DNA of 64,000 nt from JBGRPZ01 sp041725955 (GTDB lineage: Bacteria > Bacteroidota > Bacteroidia > Bacteroidales > JBGRPZ01): positions 78,511 through 142,510 of the forward strand of contig JBGRQE010000003.1 in assembly GCA_041725955.1 (NCBI GenBank). The letters are read 5' to 3'. The position numbers and the translations under genes are program-made. Of the stretch, positions 40,227 through 49,361 are shown in pieces. Under the pieces are notes generated by a model. The model was not told where the DNA came from. It made no database searches and worked only from the letters and a program-made list of their open reading frames with translations. Within the stretch, counting starts at the first letter, position 1. Each line of letters starts with the position of its first letter.

Positions 40227-41507
40227 TTACTTTATAAGTTTTACTGTTTCTATATTTGAGTTTATCTCAACTATGCAGATATTAATACCATCAGATAATT
40301 TATCATAAGGAATACCTACAGTCTTAACTCCTTTAGCTACATTTTCGAAAATCTCGTTAGCTACTTGTTGTCCTTTAGAATTTATATATCTAATTCTAAT
40401 ATCTGAATCTGTATAAGTAGTTACATTCATTGTAGTTGAAGAAGCAATAGGATTTTGATCTACTATAATTATGTTGTTTGCGTTTGCTTCATAATTAAAC
40501 TCTGGATATCCAATCTTTAGACTTTTTTTCTTGTAGTCGTTTCCATATCCATAAGAGTTCGTATTTACAAAGTTCCAGTTGTTATCTGATTCTTTAGACA
40601 CACATCTTGCAACAACAGTCAATTGAATTTCATTTTGAAGAGAATTAATATGTTTAACATAGCACAAGTTAATTTTTCCATTAGTTTCTGCATATGCTAA
40701 ATCTCCATTTTCAGCCTCAATAGAAATCAACTCAAAACCTTTTGGTAAATTAAAGTTCAAATTAAATGCTCTTATATCTTTTTGTAAGGTGATAGGAAAT
40801 TCTACTCTTTGACCTGCAAATACGTTTAGTGTTAAGTTTGCATATGCATATGGAGCAACAAAAGCTTTATCATCTTCATCCATTGGTTCAAAAACTGCAT
40901 CATCCATCATATCACCAACATGTGTGTTTCCTACCCACCACCACCAATGTAAAGGATCATCTAAAGGATCTTTTTGATTAGCATTATCATCCTTTACTTT
41001 ACCATTACCATTGTTATTATTATCTTTATCCTTATCTGTAGTACAATATATAGGACCTCCAGTAGGCAATTCTCCTCCTTGTGCCCAAACACGCTGGAAT
41101 ATATCATAATCTGCATTAGTTATTCTAGAATCTTGATTTAGATCAGCAGCAGACTTTTGTAAATCGTTTAAAGATCTTACTCCGTCTAAATATTCTCTTA
41201 ATGCTATTAGATCAGTTAAGGTAGGTCTTACGTTTTGATTTGAAGCATAGGTATTGTCAAATTGCAAGGTATAATTCTGATCTTCGTCTAAAAGGAAAGA
41301 AAAAGCTCCTATTTCATCGGTATATGTTTCTGCGACGATCTGGCCATTTGAATTTACTGCCTTTACCATCAATCCGATAATTGGGGATTTAGTATTGTAG
41401 TGATATAGAACTCTACCTTTTCTTTCAACTTGGCCGGCAAACAAACTAAAATTAAAAACAAAAATTAGAGAGAGAAGAACTGAAATGCTAAGTATATTTT
41501 TTTTCAT
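40227..41507 (-). CDS. Exported dockerin/cohesin-like protein, probable T9SS substrate
   Basis: The 426-residue protein has a signal peptide (ILSISVLLSLIFVFNFSLFAGQ), a carboxypeptidase-regulatory-like beta domain (residues 25-90, VLYHYNTKSPIIGLMVKAV), and a dockerin-like double helix: RPTLTDLIALREYL and, with a full calcium loop, DLNQDSRITNADYDIFQRVW. A low-complexity Asp/Asn/Lys linker with four consecutive Trp (HWWWWVGN) follows, then a cohesin-like sandwich (AGQRVEFPITLQKDIRAFNLNFNLPKGFELISI). The C-terminal about 75 residues (DIRIRYINSKGQQV, then LSDGINICIVEINSNIETVKLIK) resemble the type A T9SS sorting domain. It may be a surface structural or adhesion protein. The combination is inferred from motifs only. 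Confidence 0.78.
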   Translation of the reverse strand: MKKNILSISVLLSLIFVFNFSLFAGQVERKGRVLYHYNTKSPIIGLMVKAVNSNGQIVAETYTDEIGAFSFLLDEDQNYTLQFDNTYASNQNVRPTLTDLIALREYLDGVRSLNDLQKSAADLNQDSRITNADYDIFQRVWAQGGELPTGGPIYCTTDKDKDNNNNGNGKVKDDNANQKDPLDDPLHWWWWVGNTHVGDMMDDAVFEPMDEDDKAFVAPYAYANLTLNVFAGQRVEFPITLQKDIRAFNLNFNLPKGFELISIEAENGDLAYAETNGKINLCYVKHINSLQNEIQLTVVARCVSKESDNNWNFVNTNSYGYGNDYKKKSLKIGYPEFNYEANANNIIIVDQNPIASSTTMNVTTYTDSDIRIRYINSKGQQVANEIFENVAKGVKTVGIPYDKLSDGINICIVEINSNIETVKLIK

Positions 41508-41785
41508 AACGACAAATTGATTTAGATTTTAGATGAATTGTGTGAGAGAACCTTTTCAACACAAAACAGTAATTTATCCTCTATCTAAAGAAAAGGTGAC
41601 AATAAAATCTATTTTTTTTTGAAAAAAACTTGTCTCTCTAGAATGCTTTTCCTCTTGAAAGCCCCGTCAAATCTAAAAACGAAATAAAATTAAAAATATT
41701 TCAATATTCTTTAGTACAACACTTTAAATCAAAGACAAGAATTCTACTGATAGTTTAAGCTGAGAAACAATTTATCATTTATTAC

Positions 41786-41793
41786 TATATTTG
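41786..41793 (+). promoter_or_regulatory. -7 element (TATATTTG) before the thioredoxin-like lipoprotein gene
   Basis: TATATTTG fits TAnnTTTG, 23 bases before the ATG at 41817. The remaining 309-base divergent gap holds nothing else recognisable. Confidence 0.4.
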
Positions 41794-41816
41794 CTTTACT
41801 AACGACATTAATTTAT

Positions 41817-43193
41817 ATGAAAAGAGGCAATTTTATTTTATTGGTTACTGCAATTATAATTTTGCTAGTAACATCATGTTCTGTCAACAAAAGTGGTCAT
41901 AACATCTGTTTTAAATTACAAAACGAAAACGGTAAAAAATACATCTTATATTCTTACAGAGGTACTCCTGGAAATTTTGTAACAATAGATACTGTTGATG
42001 CAAAAAACAAGATATGTTTTAAAGGAAAAAACAAGCTACACAAAGGAATATATGTTATTGCTAATGAAAAAAAAGAAAGGCTTTTTGACTTCATTGTTTC
42101 TAAAAACCAAAATTTCAAAATAACAGCAAACTTAAAATCTCCTTATAAAAATTACATAATAAAAAAATCAAAGAACAATACAGTTTTCTTCAATTTTAAC
42201 CGTTTTAAAATGGATACATTTTTACGTTTAAAAGAAGATGGATTAACTGATTCTTTAGCAAATTTGGAAACTGAAAAGATTGCAAATAAAGAAGAGAAAA
42301 AAATCATAAAAGATAACCCTAGGTTATTTGTAAGCAAACTTTTTAAAGCTTCTCACACACCAAAAAATCCTTATATCAAAGATACTACAGATATTAAAAA
42401 AGCATATTTCTACCAAAAGAAACATTATTGGGACAACTACGACCTTAAAGATTCAGGCTTCTTAAACACTCCATTCCTAATGCCTTATTTCGACAAATAT
42501 TTTGAAAAAATAGTTGGACCTGACCCTGATACTATTATCACTGCAATTGACAATTTAATCGCAAAAACTCAACCAGATAGTGAAATACGTAATTATTTTT
42601 TATATGATTTACTTGGAAAATATCAGAGTCATCCTATAATGGGTTATGACAAAATTTTTCTGCACATAGGAGAAAATTACTTCTTAAATAAAAAAGTAAA
42701 AGGATTTCCAAAAAGTAGTTACAAACAACTTGAAGAAATTGTCAAAAAAACAAAACCTATTTTAATAGGTAAAAAAGCCCCTGAGCTGATATTAATTGAT
42801 ACTTTAGAAAATTTAGTTCCTCTATATTCACTCAACAAACCTTATACTGTAATATTTTTCTACGACTACGATTGTGGCCATTGTAAAACACAATCTGAAG
42901 AATTAAAAAAGTTATATGATACGGAATTAAAAAATGAAGTGGATGTGTATGCTGTTTGCACAAAAAATGATTTAGGAAAATGGAGAAAATATGTTAGAGA
43001 GAATAATTTCCATTGGTATGATGTAAATGGCACACATACAGCAAAAGGCAACTATCATAACTTATACAATGTAAGTGGAACCCCGTTAATCTTTCTATTA
43101 GATAAAGACAAAAAAATAATCGGAAAGAAAATCTCACCTCAACAAATTCAAACGATTATTGATATCGACAAAGAGAAAAAAAACAACAATTAG
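41817..43193 (+). CDS. TlpA-like thiol-disulfide lipoprotein
   Basis: The 458-residue lipoprotein (signal LLVTAIIILLVTSC, Cys21) has an N-terminal beta domain of the DUF4369-like type (HNICFKLQNENGKKYILYSYRG), a helical middle (residues 120-310), and a C-terminal thioredoxin fold (about 320-450): IGKKAPELILID, TVIFFYDYDCGHCKTQSEELKKLY with the redox pair Cys353-Gly-His-Cys356, and VSGTPLIFLLDKDKKIIGKKI with the cis-Pro. Such proteins reduce or shuffle disulfides in the periplasm, for example in cytochrome c maturation or for exported enzymes. No partner is adjacent. The CGHC motif is more oxidising in other thioredoxin families, so direction is uncertain. Confidence 0.86.
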   Translation: MKRGNFILLVTAIIILLVTSCSVNKSGHNICFKLQNENGKKYILYSYRGTPGNFVTIDTVDAKNKICFKGKNKLHKGIYVIANEKKERLFDFIVSKNQNFKITANLKSPYKNYIIKKSKNNTVFFNFNRFKMDTFLRLKEDGLTDSLANLETEKIANKEEKKIIKDNPRLFVSKLFKASHTPKNPYIKDTTDIKKAYFYQKKHYWDNYDLKDSGFLNTPFLMPYFDKYFEKIVGPDPDTIITAIDNLIAKTQPDSEIRNYFLYDLLGKYQSHPIMGYDKIFLHIGENYFLNKKVKGFPKSSYKQLEEIVKKTKPILIGKKAPELILIDTLENLVPLYSLNKPYTVIFFYDYDCGHCKTQSEELKKLYDTELKNEVDVYAVCTKNDLGKWRKYVRENNFHWYDVNGTHTAKGNYHNLYNVSGTPLIFLLDKDKKIIGKKISPQQIQTIIDIDKEKKNNN

Positions 43194-43336
43194 GATTTAA
43201 CTTTATAAGACAAGTGAAATTTGGGTAATCATCACACTCAAGTTTCACTCTTTATATTATAAAGCACTAATATATAGAGCTATAATTAGCTTAATGAAAA
43301 TTAATATAGTTTGATGGAATTTAATTATAAAGAAAG

Positions 43337-43411
43337 TGGGATATAGTGGATTCGAACCACTGACCCCCGCCCTGTCAAGGCGGTGCTCTAAACCAACTGA
43401 GCTAATATCCC
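43337..43411 (-). tRNA. tRNA-Val (anticodon GAC)
   Basis: On the minus strand the sequence folds as a 75-base tRNA: acceptor GGGATAT with ATATCCC, D-arm TTAGCTCAGTTGGTTTAGAGCA, anticodon stem CCGCC/GGCGG around loop TTGACAG giving anticodon GAC, and the T-arm with GGTTCGAATCC. The discriminator is A; CCA is not encoded. GAC reads Val codons GUC and GUU. It stands alone between the thioredoxin-like and TonB-dependent receptor genes. Confidence 0.93.
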
Positions 43412-43472
43412 TTTGGTAGGCGGCAAATATACAATATTATCTTATATATTGTATAGATATTTCATTTTTGAA

Positions 43473-45887
43473 TTAAAATTCTACAATAAAACCAAAGGAT
43501 GGTACAATTGTTCCTGAAAGATTCTCGATTCTTCTTAACTTATATCTTTGTTGATCTATAGGAGCTTCTGGATTAATAATTATGGAATTGCCATCCTCAT
43601 TCAGATTCGTAATCAAATCTTGGTCTTTGTATTTTAAATTATAAACATTCTGAATATCAAAAAATAAGATAACAGACCACTTCTTCAAAAACCATTCTTT
43701 ATCTATTCTTAGATCCAACTGGTGAAAAACAGGTAATCGAAGAGTATTAAAAGCAGAATAATTAAGATAAGGTTCGCTTTTGGCATTCCAGGCTAAAACC
43801 AAACTTGACTTATCTAAATCATAGGGAGTATAGGGAGAACCTCCTACAAATCGCCACCTAAATCCTATTTCCCAATTCCTTTTCAAGGATTTTAAAACTG
43901 TTAAATTCAATATATGTTTATTATCCCATTTGGCAGGGATATAATTATTATGAGAATTCTTAAATTCACTTCTTACAAAGGCATATGATAATAATATATT
44001 AAACCCATACAAATCTTTATCTCTTGCCATCAATTCAACACCATATGCCCTTCCATCTGATTTACTCAATACTTCTTCTGCACCAAACACTCCATAATCG
44101 CCCCCTTTACTCGAAATAGCAACTGAATCCTCTACAGAAAAAGGATAATCTGAATACTTCTTATAAAATCCTTCTAAACTTATCTTTGAACGGTTATCAG
44201 GATAAAACTCTAATCCAGCAATAAAATGATCCGCTTCTATATATTTAATTCCATTTATTCTATTTACGAGCTGCATAGAATTATTTCGAAAGCCCAATGT
44301 TGTATAAGGAGGTAACTGAAAGTATTTTCCATAGCTAAGACTAGCTCCAAATTTTTCTGTGAAAAAATAATTCGCAGAAAATCTGGGAGAAAATTGCTCT
44401 AATGGATTATTCATTTTATCTGAATAATTATTCGCATCCATTCTCATTCCAAAAGATAGTGTAAGTAATTCTGAGAAAAAACCTCTACTTATCTGCCCAA
44501 AAAAATCATAAGAAAAAAAATCTAGCTTAGAAGAATAGTTTTGAATAAAAGCTCTATCATTCTGAAATATTTTGGCATAAGTACTATTTGAATATAAAGA
44601 ATACTGTCCGCCAAAACCTATATTATAATCCAAAACTTTTCCTTTTGTAGTTCTTTCAACCCTAAACTTCGACTCACCTTCATCCGACTTATAATCAAGC
44701 GTTTTCAACCCCTCTTCTTCTATATTATTATAATATTTCAAAGCTCTATTGTTTAAGTAATTTCTACTTATAACAAAGGTGTAAAACCCATTTCTATCAA
44801 AAATCTTATACGAAGCCCCTATGGTATATGTCTCTTGGTCATTTTCGGGTAAGGAATTAAGCAAATAACTCTGTGTGGGATCAGGATCTTTAATCCCTGT
44901 GTTTAATCTTAACTTATCTAAAGCTCCTAAACCTATTATACTAAACACATGATTTTTCTTAGTCCTATATTTATATTTAAACTGTGCATCTGTATAAGTT
45001 GGTAAAAACGGTAATTCTAAAAGCCCAAATAATAAATCTAAATATGATTGTCTTACAGAAAATATAATTCCAGATCGCTTTGATAAAGGTCCATTTGTAC
45101 TAAATGCGGCTTCTGTAAAACCTAAAGTTAGTCTATTTTGAAATCTATCAGTATTGGGTTCTATAAGTTTAAGATCCAAGATAGAAGACAATGCATCTCC
45201 TTTTGATGCAGGAAATGCACCACTATAAAAATTAGCTTCACGAATAAAATCAGTATTAATTATTCCTGTAGGACCACCGCTTGCCCCTTGAGTTGCAAAA
45301 TGATTTATATTTGGAATTTCAATATCATCAAGATAATATGAATTCTCATTAGCTCCTCCTCCCCTTACAATTAAGTCGTTCCGATAACCAGGAAAAGATG
45401 CTACTCCTGGCAAAGTCTGAATTACTCTTGAAATATCACGATCGGCTCCAGGAGTTTTTTCTATTTCTGAAATATCTAATGTTCGGATAGATACAGGTGA
45501 TTCTTTTCGTTTTTCAAAAGGGCTACCCTTAATCTCAACAGCTCCTAATTCAATTGACATTTCCTCTAAACCTAAATCTAACTGACTAACCTTTGAGTTA
45601 GTCACTAAAATATCAGCACTGGTTTTAGGCTCATACCCCAATGTAGTGGCAGTTACTCGACAATACCCGGGAGGAATATTTGTTATTTCATAGTTTCCTA
45701 AACTATCACTAACAGTACCTATTGTTGTTCCCCAAACAACAACATTAACAAAAGGTATACCCTTATTTGAATAAAGATTATATACTCGACCTTTTATCCG
45801 ACCATTGGCAATGTTTTCCTGAGCAATAATTGACAAGTTATTACATAAAACTAGTAATAATGCAAAATAGTAGACTATTTTTTTCAT
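43473..45887 (-). CDS. TonB-dependent outer membrane receptor (with carboxypeptidase-like N-domain)
   Basis: The frame is open from 45989, but the ATG at 45887 gives a proper signal peptide (IVYYFALLLVLCNNLSIIAQ) and an 804-residue protein. Residues about 25-110 are a CarboxypepD_reg-like domain (GRIKGRVYNLYSNKGIPFVNVVVWGTTIGTVSDSLGNYEI), then the plug domain (DISRVIQTLPGVASFPGYRNDLIVRGGGANENSYYLDDIEIPNINHF), then the beta-barrel ending in IVPSFGFIVEF with a terminal Phe. The substrate is unknown: no SusD partner, TonB or siderophore gene is adjacent. The MFS transporter gene upstream in the same direction (67-base gap) may be cotranscribed, pairing outer- and inner-membrane uptake. Confidence 0.93.
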   Translation of the reverse strand: MKKIVYYFALLLVLCNNLSIIAQENIANGRIKGRVYNLYSNKGIPFVNVVVWGTTIGTVSDSLGNYEITNIPPGYCRVTATTLGYEPKTSADILVTNSKVSQLDLGLEEMSIELGAVEIKGSPFEKRKESPVSIRTLDISEIEKTPGADRDISRVIQTLPGVASFPGYRNDLIVRGGGANENSYYLDDIEIPNINHFATQGASGGPTGIINTDFIREANFYSGAFPASKGDALSSILDLKLIEPNTDRFQNRLTLGFTEAAFSTNGPLSKRSGIIFSVRQSYLDLLFGLLELPFLPTYTDAQFKYKYRTKKNHVFSIIGLGALDKLRLNTGIKDPDPTQSYLLNSLPENDQETYTIGASYKIFDRNGFYTFVISRNYLNNRALKYYNNIEEEGLKTLDYKSDEGESKFRVERTTKGKVLDYNIGFGGQYSLYSNSTYAKIFQNDRAFIQNYSSKLDFFSYDFFGQISRGFFSELLTLSFGMRMDANNYSDKMNNPLEQFSPRFSANYFFTEKFGASLSYGKYFQLPPYTTLGFRNNSMQLVNRINGIKYIEADHFIAGLEFYPDNRSKISLEGFYKKYSDYPFSVEDSVAISSKGGDYGVFGAEEVLSKSDGRAYGVELMARDKDLYGFNILLSYAFVRSEFKNSHNNYIPAKWDNKHILNLTVLKSLKRNWEIGFRWRFVGGSPYTPYDLDKSSLVLAWNAKSEPYLNYSAFNTLRLPVFHQLDLRIDKEWFLKKWSVILFFDIQNVYNLKYKDQDLITNLNEDGNSIIINPEAPIDQQRYKLRRIENLSGTIVPSFGFIVEF

Positions 45888-45954
45888 GAATTTTAAAATA
45901 AGGAATATATAAAAGAAAAGGATAAATAAATGATGAATAAATTTACTAAATAAT

Positions 45955-47232
45955 CTAAACCCCTTGTTTATTTTTACGGAAAGGACCAAAGATAATAGCT
46001 AAAAATGATCCTAGAGAAATAAGAGTAAAGTATAATCCCGAAAATAACTCCCAATGAGGTGTAAATTGGAACGATGTTAATATAAATGGAGCTGTTCCTC
46101 CAAAAATACTAGCAGATAAATTTAAGCTTAAAGCTATTCCAGAAAACCGAACTTGATCAGGAAAGCTTTCCGCCGCTGCAGCAGGCCATGGTCCCGTAAA
46201 ACATGCAAACACAATAGTACCTATCAATTGAAAAACAAATAAATTCCAAATGTTTTGGAGTGGAAAGAAAACAAATAAGGGAAATGTTATTATTACTGAA
46301 ATCGCAGCAAACAACCTCATTACTTTTACTCTATTATATTTATCAGACCATTTAGCTGAAATCAAAAAAAACACAATACCCACAACAAGACTAATACTAT
46401 TTAATATTAATATTTTGGAAGATATGTTTTCATGCAAAAAACGCTCGGTGGCATTGGGAAGATAAAAAAACAAAAGATACGGATAAGCTGCACTAATAAG
46501 GAAACTTAGTGTGATTAAGAAAAAACGCCTTCTATGATTGGCAAATATCTTTTTTACAGGAACTCTTTCTATCTTATTCTCCACCATCAGATTTAAAAAA
46601 GTGGTTGTCTCTTTCATTTTCCTACGTAAATACCATGCTATTCCACCTAAAATCAAACTCAACAAAAAAGGAAGACGCCAAGCCCACTGATCAATCTGAG
46701 TTTCAGAAAAAATAGCAGTAAGTAGAAATCCACAAATTGAAGCCAAAAGCATACCTCCTAGAGCAGAAGCAACAGGAATTGCAGAAAGTAATCCTCTTGA
46801 TTTTGGCTTTGCATATTCAGATAAATAAGTAATTGCTCCACCATGCTCTCCACTCACAGAAATTCCTTGCAGCAAACGCATTATCACCAATAAAATAGGA
46901 GAAAACACTCCTAATGTTTTGTAAGTTGGTAAAAGTCCTATACCCGCTGTTGATATGACCATAATCACAATGGTAAACAGAAATGTTTTCTTCCTTCCAT
47001 ATTTATCTCCAAAATGCCCCATCATAACTGCACCTAAAGGTCTGGCAAAGAAACCTACAGCAAAAGCAGCGAAGGTCGAAAGCATACTAAGACTTAAGTT
47101 TTGGGAAGGAAAAAATTTTTCTGCTACCAGCTTAGATAGAATTCCGAATAATGTGAAATCGAACCACTCAAGAATTCCACCAGAAGCAGTAGCTAAAATA
47201 ATTTTAGAGAAACTTAATTCTTCTGTTTTCAA
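45955..47232 (-). CDS. MFS transporter, metabolite:H+ symporter (MHS/ProP-like) group
   Basis: The 425-residue protein has 12 predicted membrane helices and MHS-family motifs: GGILEWFDFTLFGIL (helix 1), FFARPLGAVMMGHFGDKYGRKKTFLFTI (the loop 2-3 motif), RLLQGISVSGEHGGAITYLSEYAKPKSRGLLSAI (helix 4-5 region with acidic residue), and WAWRLPFLLSLILGGIAWYLRRKMKET. This group imports carboxylates (citrate, 2-oxoglutarate), betaine, proline and other small metabolites with protons. The exact substrate cannot be told. A link with the citrate lyase genes 42 kb away is possible but unsupported. It precedes the TonB-dependent receptor gene. Confidence 0.88.
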   Translation of the reverse strand: MKTEELSFSKIILATASGGILEWFDFTLFGILSKLVAEKFFPSQNLSLSMLSTFAAFAVGFFARPLGAVMMGHFGDKYGRKKTFLFTIVIMVISTAGIGLLPTYKTLGVFSPILLVIMRLLQGISVSGEHGGAITYLSEYAKPKSRGLLSAIPVASALGGMLLASICGFLLTAIFSETQIDQWAWRLPFLLSLILGGIAWYLRRKMKETTTFLNLMVENKIERVPVKKIFANHRRRFFLITLSFLISAAYPYLLFFYLPNATERFLHENISSKILILNSISLVVGIVFFLISAKWSDKYNRVKVMRLFAAISVIITFPLFVFFPLQNIWNLFVFQLIGTIVFACFTGPWPAAAAESFPDQVRFSGIALSLNLSASIFGGTAPFILTSFQFTPHWELFSGLYFTLISLGSFLAIIFGPFRKNKQGV

Positions 47233-47403
47233 AGTGGGATTTTAATTTATGAAGAGGTTAAAGATATTTTTTGAAAAAAATTAAGAAATGCGATCTATTC
47301 TCTCACGAATAAACAATTCCCTAAAAAACATAAATAACTAAACTTTTAACTAAAGAAATAATATTTTGTTCAAAAAACGGAGTCCTACCTTTAGGGTGAA
47401 TCT

Positions 47404-48000
47404 CTACAATAAAGCAAACTTGTATCCCATTGGAATAATTATCGACTTTTGTTTATTATATTTTTCTATTCTTTTTATTGAATTCTCTCCCTGAGCTTTA
47501 ACTTTATTAAATAGCTCTTCATAATCTTCAAAAAACTGTTCTGATTTAAAACATTGTTCTTTCTTCACTTTAAAACCGTGAACAGCATTCCAACTCTTTT
47601 CTGCTTTATCAATTTCATCAGCAATAAAAGCCCACTCAGAATCAACCGAATGGTCTGCAATTATAATATCCTGTCCCATATTAAAAGCTAAATTTAATAA
47701 TAAAGAGTGATTCTCCATCTCATGCAGACAAAACTCAAACAAAACAACATCAACCTTATAATTCACATCCTTAAAATCGGAATGAACTAAAGTAAATTTA
47801 TCATTCAATCCTAAACGATGAACACTATCCTTTAATCGGTCTAGAGCTTTTAAATCATTATCAATAGCTATTACATGCTTTGCCGATTTTCCATATGCTA
47901 TAAACTGTCCTCCACCAGCACCTATAGAAAGGATCTTCTTATCTTTAAAATCATAAAAATCTAATAAATTCTGGATTATCTTATTTATATCTTTTACCAT
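47404..48000 (-). CDS. Class I SAM-dependent methyltransferase
   Basis: The protein (198 residues from the Met at 48000; an alternative upstream Met at 48027 adds nine residues and overlaps dinB) has motif I in KKILSIGAGGGQFIAYG, an acidic motif II (VIAIDNDLKALDRL), FTLVHSDFKDV and VDVVLFEFCLHEMENH. This resembles small UbiE/Methyltransf_25-type enzymes. The C-terminal half is helical with many charged residues. The acceptor substrate is unknown. The start 10 bases after the dinB stop suggests cotranscription with dinB. Confidence 0.82.
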   Translation of the reverse strand: MVKDINKIIQNLLDFYDFKDKKILSIGAGGGQFIAYGKSAKHVIAIDNDLKALDRLKDSVHRLGLNDKFTLVHSDFKDVNYKVDVVLFEFCLHEMENHSLLLNLAFNMGQDIIIADHSVDSEWAFIADEIDKAEKSWNAVHGFKVKKEQCFKSEQFFEDYEELFNKVKAQGENSIKRIEKYNKQKSIIIPMGYKFALL

Positions 48001-48010
48001 AAAAAAATCT

Positions 48011-49096
48011 TTAAAACTCTTTTTCAAAATTTAAGGTCAACTGAACTCCAATTTTATAAATTTCTTTTTCAATATTATCTAAATTAGAAATAGAAACTCC
48101 CAAAAGACGAATGTCTTTTTTAAGGTCTTTTTCCTGAAATAAATTTATAACAAAATCATATAGTTCATTATTCTTAATCAAAGAATTTTCAATAGTCTTA
48201 CTTCTTGTAAACTGATCAAAATCTGAATATCGAACTTTTATAGTAATCGTTCTTCCTCTATAATTACCTCTTTCCATTCGGAAAACTAATTCTTTACATA
48301 GCGTTTTAAAGGCTTTCAAAACATCTTTATAAATATTCAAATCTTCAGAATATGTTCGCTCAACTCCTACACTTTTTCTTATCCTTTGACAAATAACAGG
48401 CCTTTCATCAATTCCTCTAACCATATTATAGAAAGCATGTCCAGTTTTACCGAAAAATTGAATCATTGATGATAAATCGAACTTTTTCAAATCTTTGCCA
48501 TAAAAAACTCCAAGCTTGTGCATTTTTTTTGCAGTAGCCTTACCAATTCCAAAAAAACGTTCAATGGGAAGTTTTTCAACAAAAGAAGCACCTTGTTCAG
48601 GAGTAATCAGACAAAAACCATTTGGCTTATTATAATCAGATGCAATCTTGGCTAAAAATTTATTATAGCTAACCCCTGCAGAACTATTCAGATTTAATTT
48701 TTCTTTAATCTCCTTACGGATTTGATTTGCAATTAAACTGGCCGAATTGATCCCTTTTTTATCTATGGTAACATCTAAGTATGCTTCATCTAAAGATAAA
48801 GGTTCAACATAATCAGTATAATTGAAGAAAATTTCATGAAGCTGTTTGGATACCTCCTTATAGATTTCAAATCTTGGAGGACAAAAAACTAAATCCGGGC
48901 ATTGACGAACTGCCACAACAGATGACATTGCCGATTTAACACCATATTTTCTGGCTTCATAACTTGCTGCTGCCACAACTCCTCTATTATGGTTTTGCCC
49001 AACAGCAACAGGCTTTCCCTGTAAATTAGGAAAATCTCTTTGCTCAATGGAAGCATAAAAAGCATCCATGTCAATATGGATTATTTTTCTATTCAA
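48011..49096 (-). CDS. dinB: DNA polymerase IV (Y-family translesion polymerase)
   Basis: DinB copies past damaged bases with low fidelity. The 361-residue product contains KIIHIDMDAFYASIEQRDFP (catalytic Asp), KPVAVG, GVVAAASYEARKYGVKSAMSS (Tyr/Arg steric gate region), SLDEAYLDVT (catalytic Asp-Glu), GVSYNKFLAKIASDYNKPNG, FFGIGKATAKKMHKLGV (HhH) and a little-finger domain. The frame is open to 49159 (an ATG), but homologues begin at (M)NRKIIHIDMDAF, which here is a TTG at 49096. The C-terminus ends in TLNFEKEF, in place of a clear clamp-binding motif. Confidence 0.94.
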   Translation of the reverse strand: MNRKIIHIDMDAFYASIEQRDFPNLQGKPVAVGQNHNRGVVAAASYEARKYGVKSAMSSVVAVRQCPDLVFCPPRFEIYKEVSKQLHEIFFNYTDYVEPLSLDEAYLDVTIDKKGINSASLIANQIRKEIKEKLNLNSSAGVSYNKFLAKIASDYNKPNGFCLITPEQGASFVEKLPIERFFGIGKATAKKMHKLGVFYGKDLKKFDLSSMIQFFGKTGHAFYNMVRGIDERPVICQRIRKSVGVERTYSEDLNIYKDVLKAFKTLCKELVFRMERGNYRGRTITIKVRYSDFDQFTRSKTIENSLIKNNELYDFVINLFQEKDLKKDIRLLGVSISNLDNIEKEIYKIGVQLTLNFEKEF

Positions 49097-49231
49097 GATT
49101 CGTTTTTTGTCAACAATTTTATAAAATTGTTTATGGTACTTAAACAAACTGCATGGCAAAAATCTAAAAACTTTTGTCTAAAAGAAAAAAGAAAACACAT
49201 AAACTGAATTTCTCTTAGGCTTATTTTTTTC

Positions 49232-49239
49232 TAATTTTG
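49232..49239 (+). promoter_or_regulatory. -7 element (TAATTTTG) upstream of the DPP-IV-type gene
   Basis: TAATTTTGCG fits TAnnTTTG, 122 bases before the ATG at 49362, implying a leader of about 115 bases. Confidence 0.4.
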
Positions 49240-49361
49240 CGTACTTATAATTAAATTGCATCAAGCATCAGTGAAATATACAGTTTTAACGCTCTATTGC
49301 CTTTAGCAAATCACTGTTAATATTTGTGCTTTATAATAGTATCGTAAACGAAACAATCATT

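Noticed and set aside
43337..43411. tRNA-Asp
   Set aside because: The plus strand shows GTC in the loop, but the tRNA is on the minus strand, where the anticodon loop TTGACAG gives GAC, which is Val.
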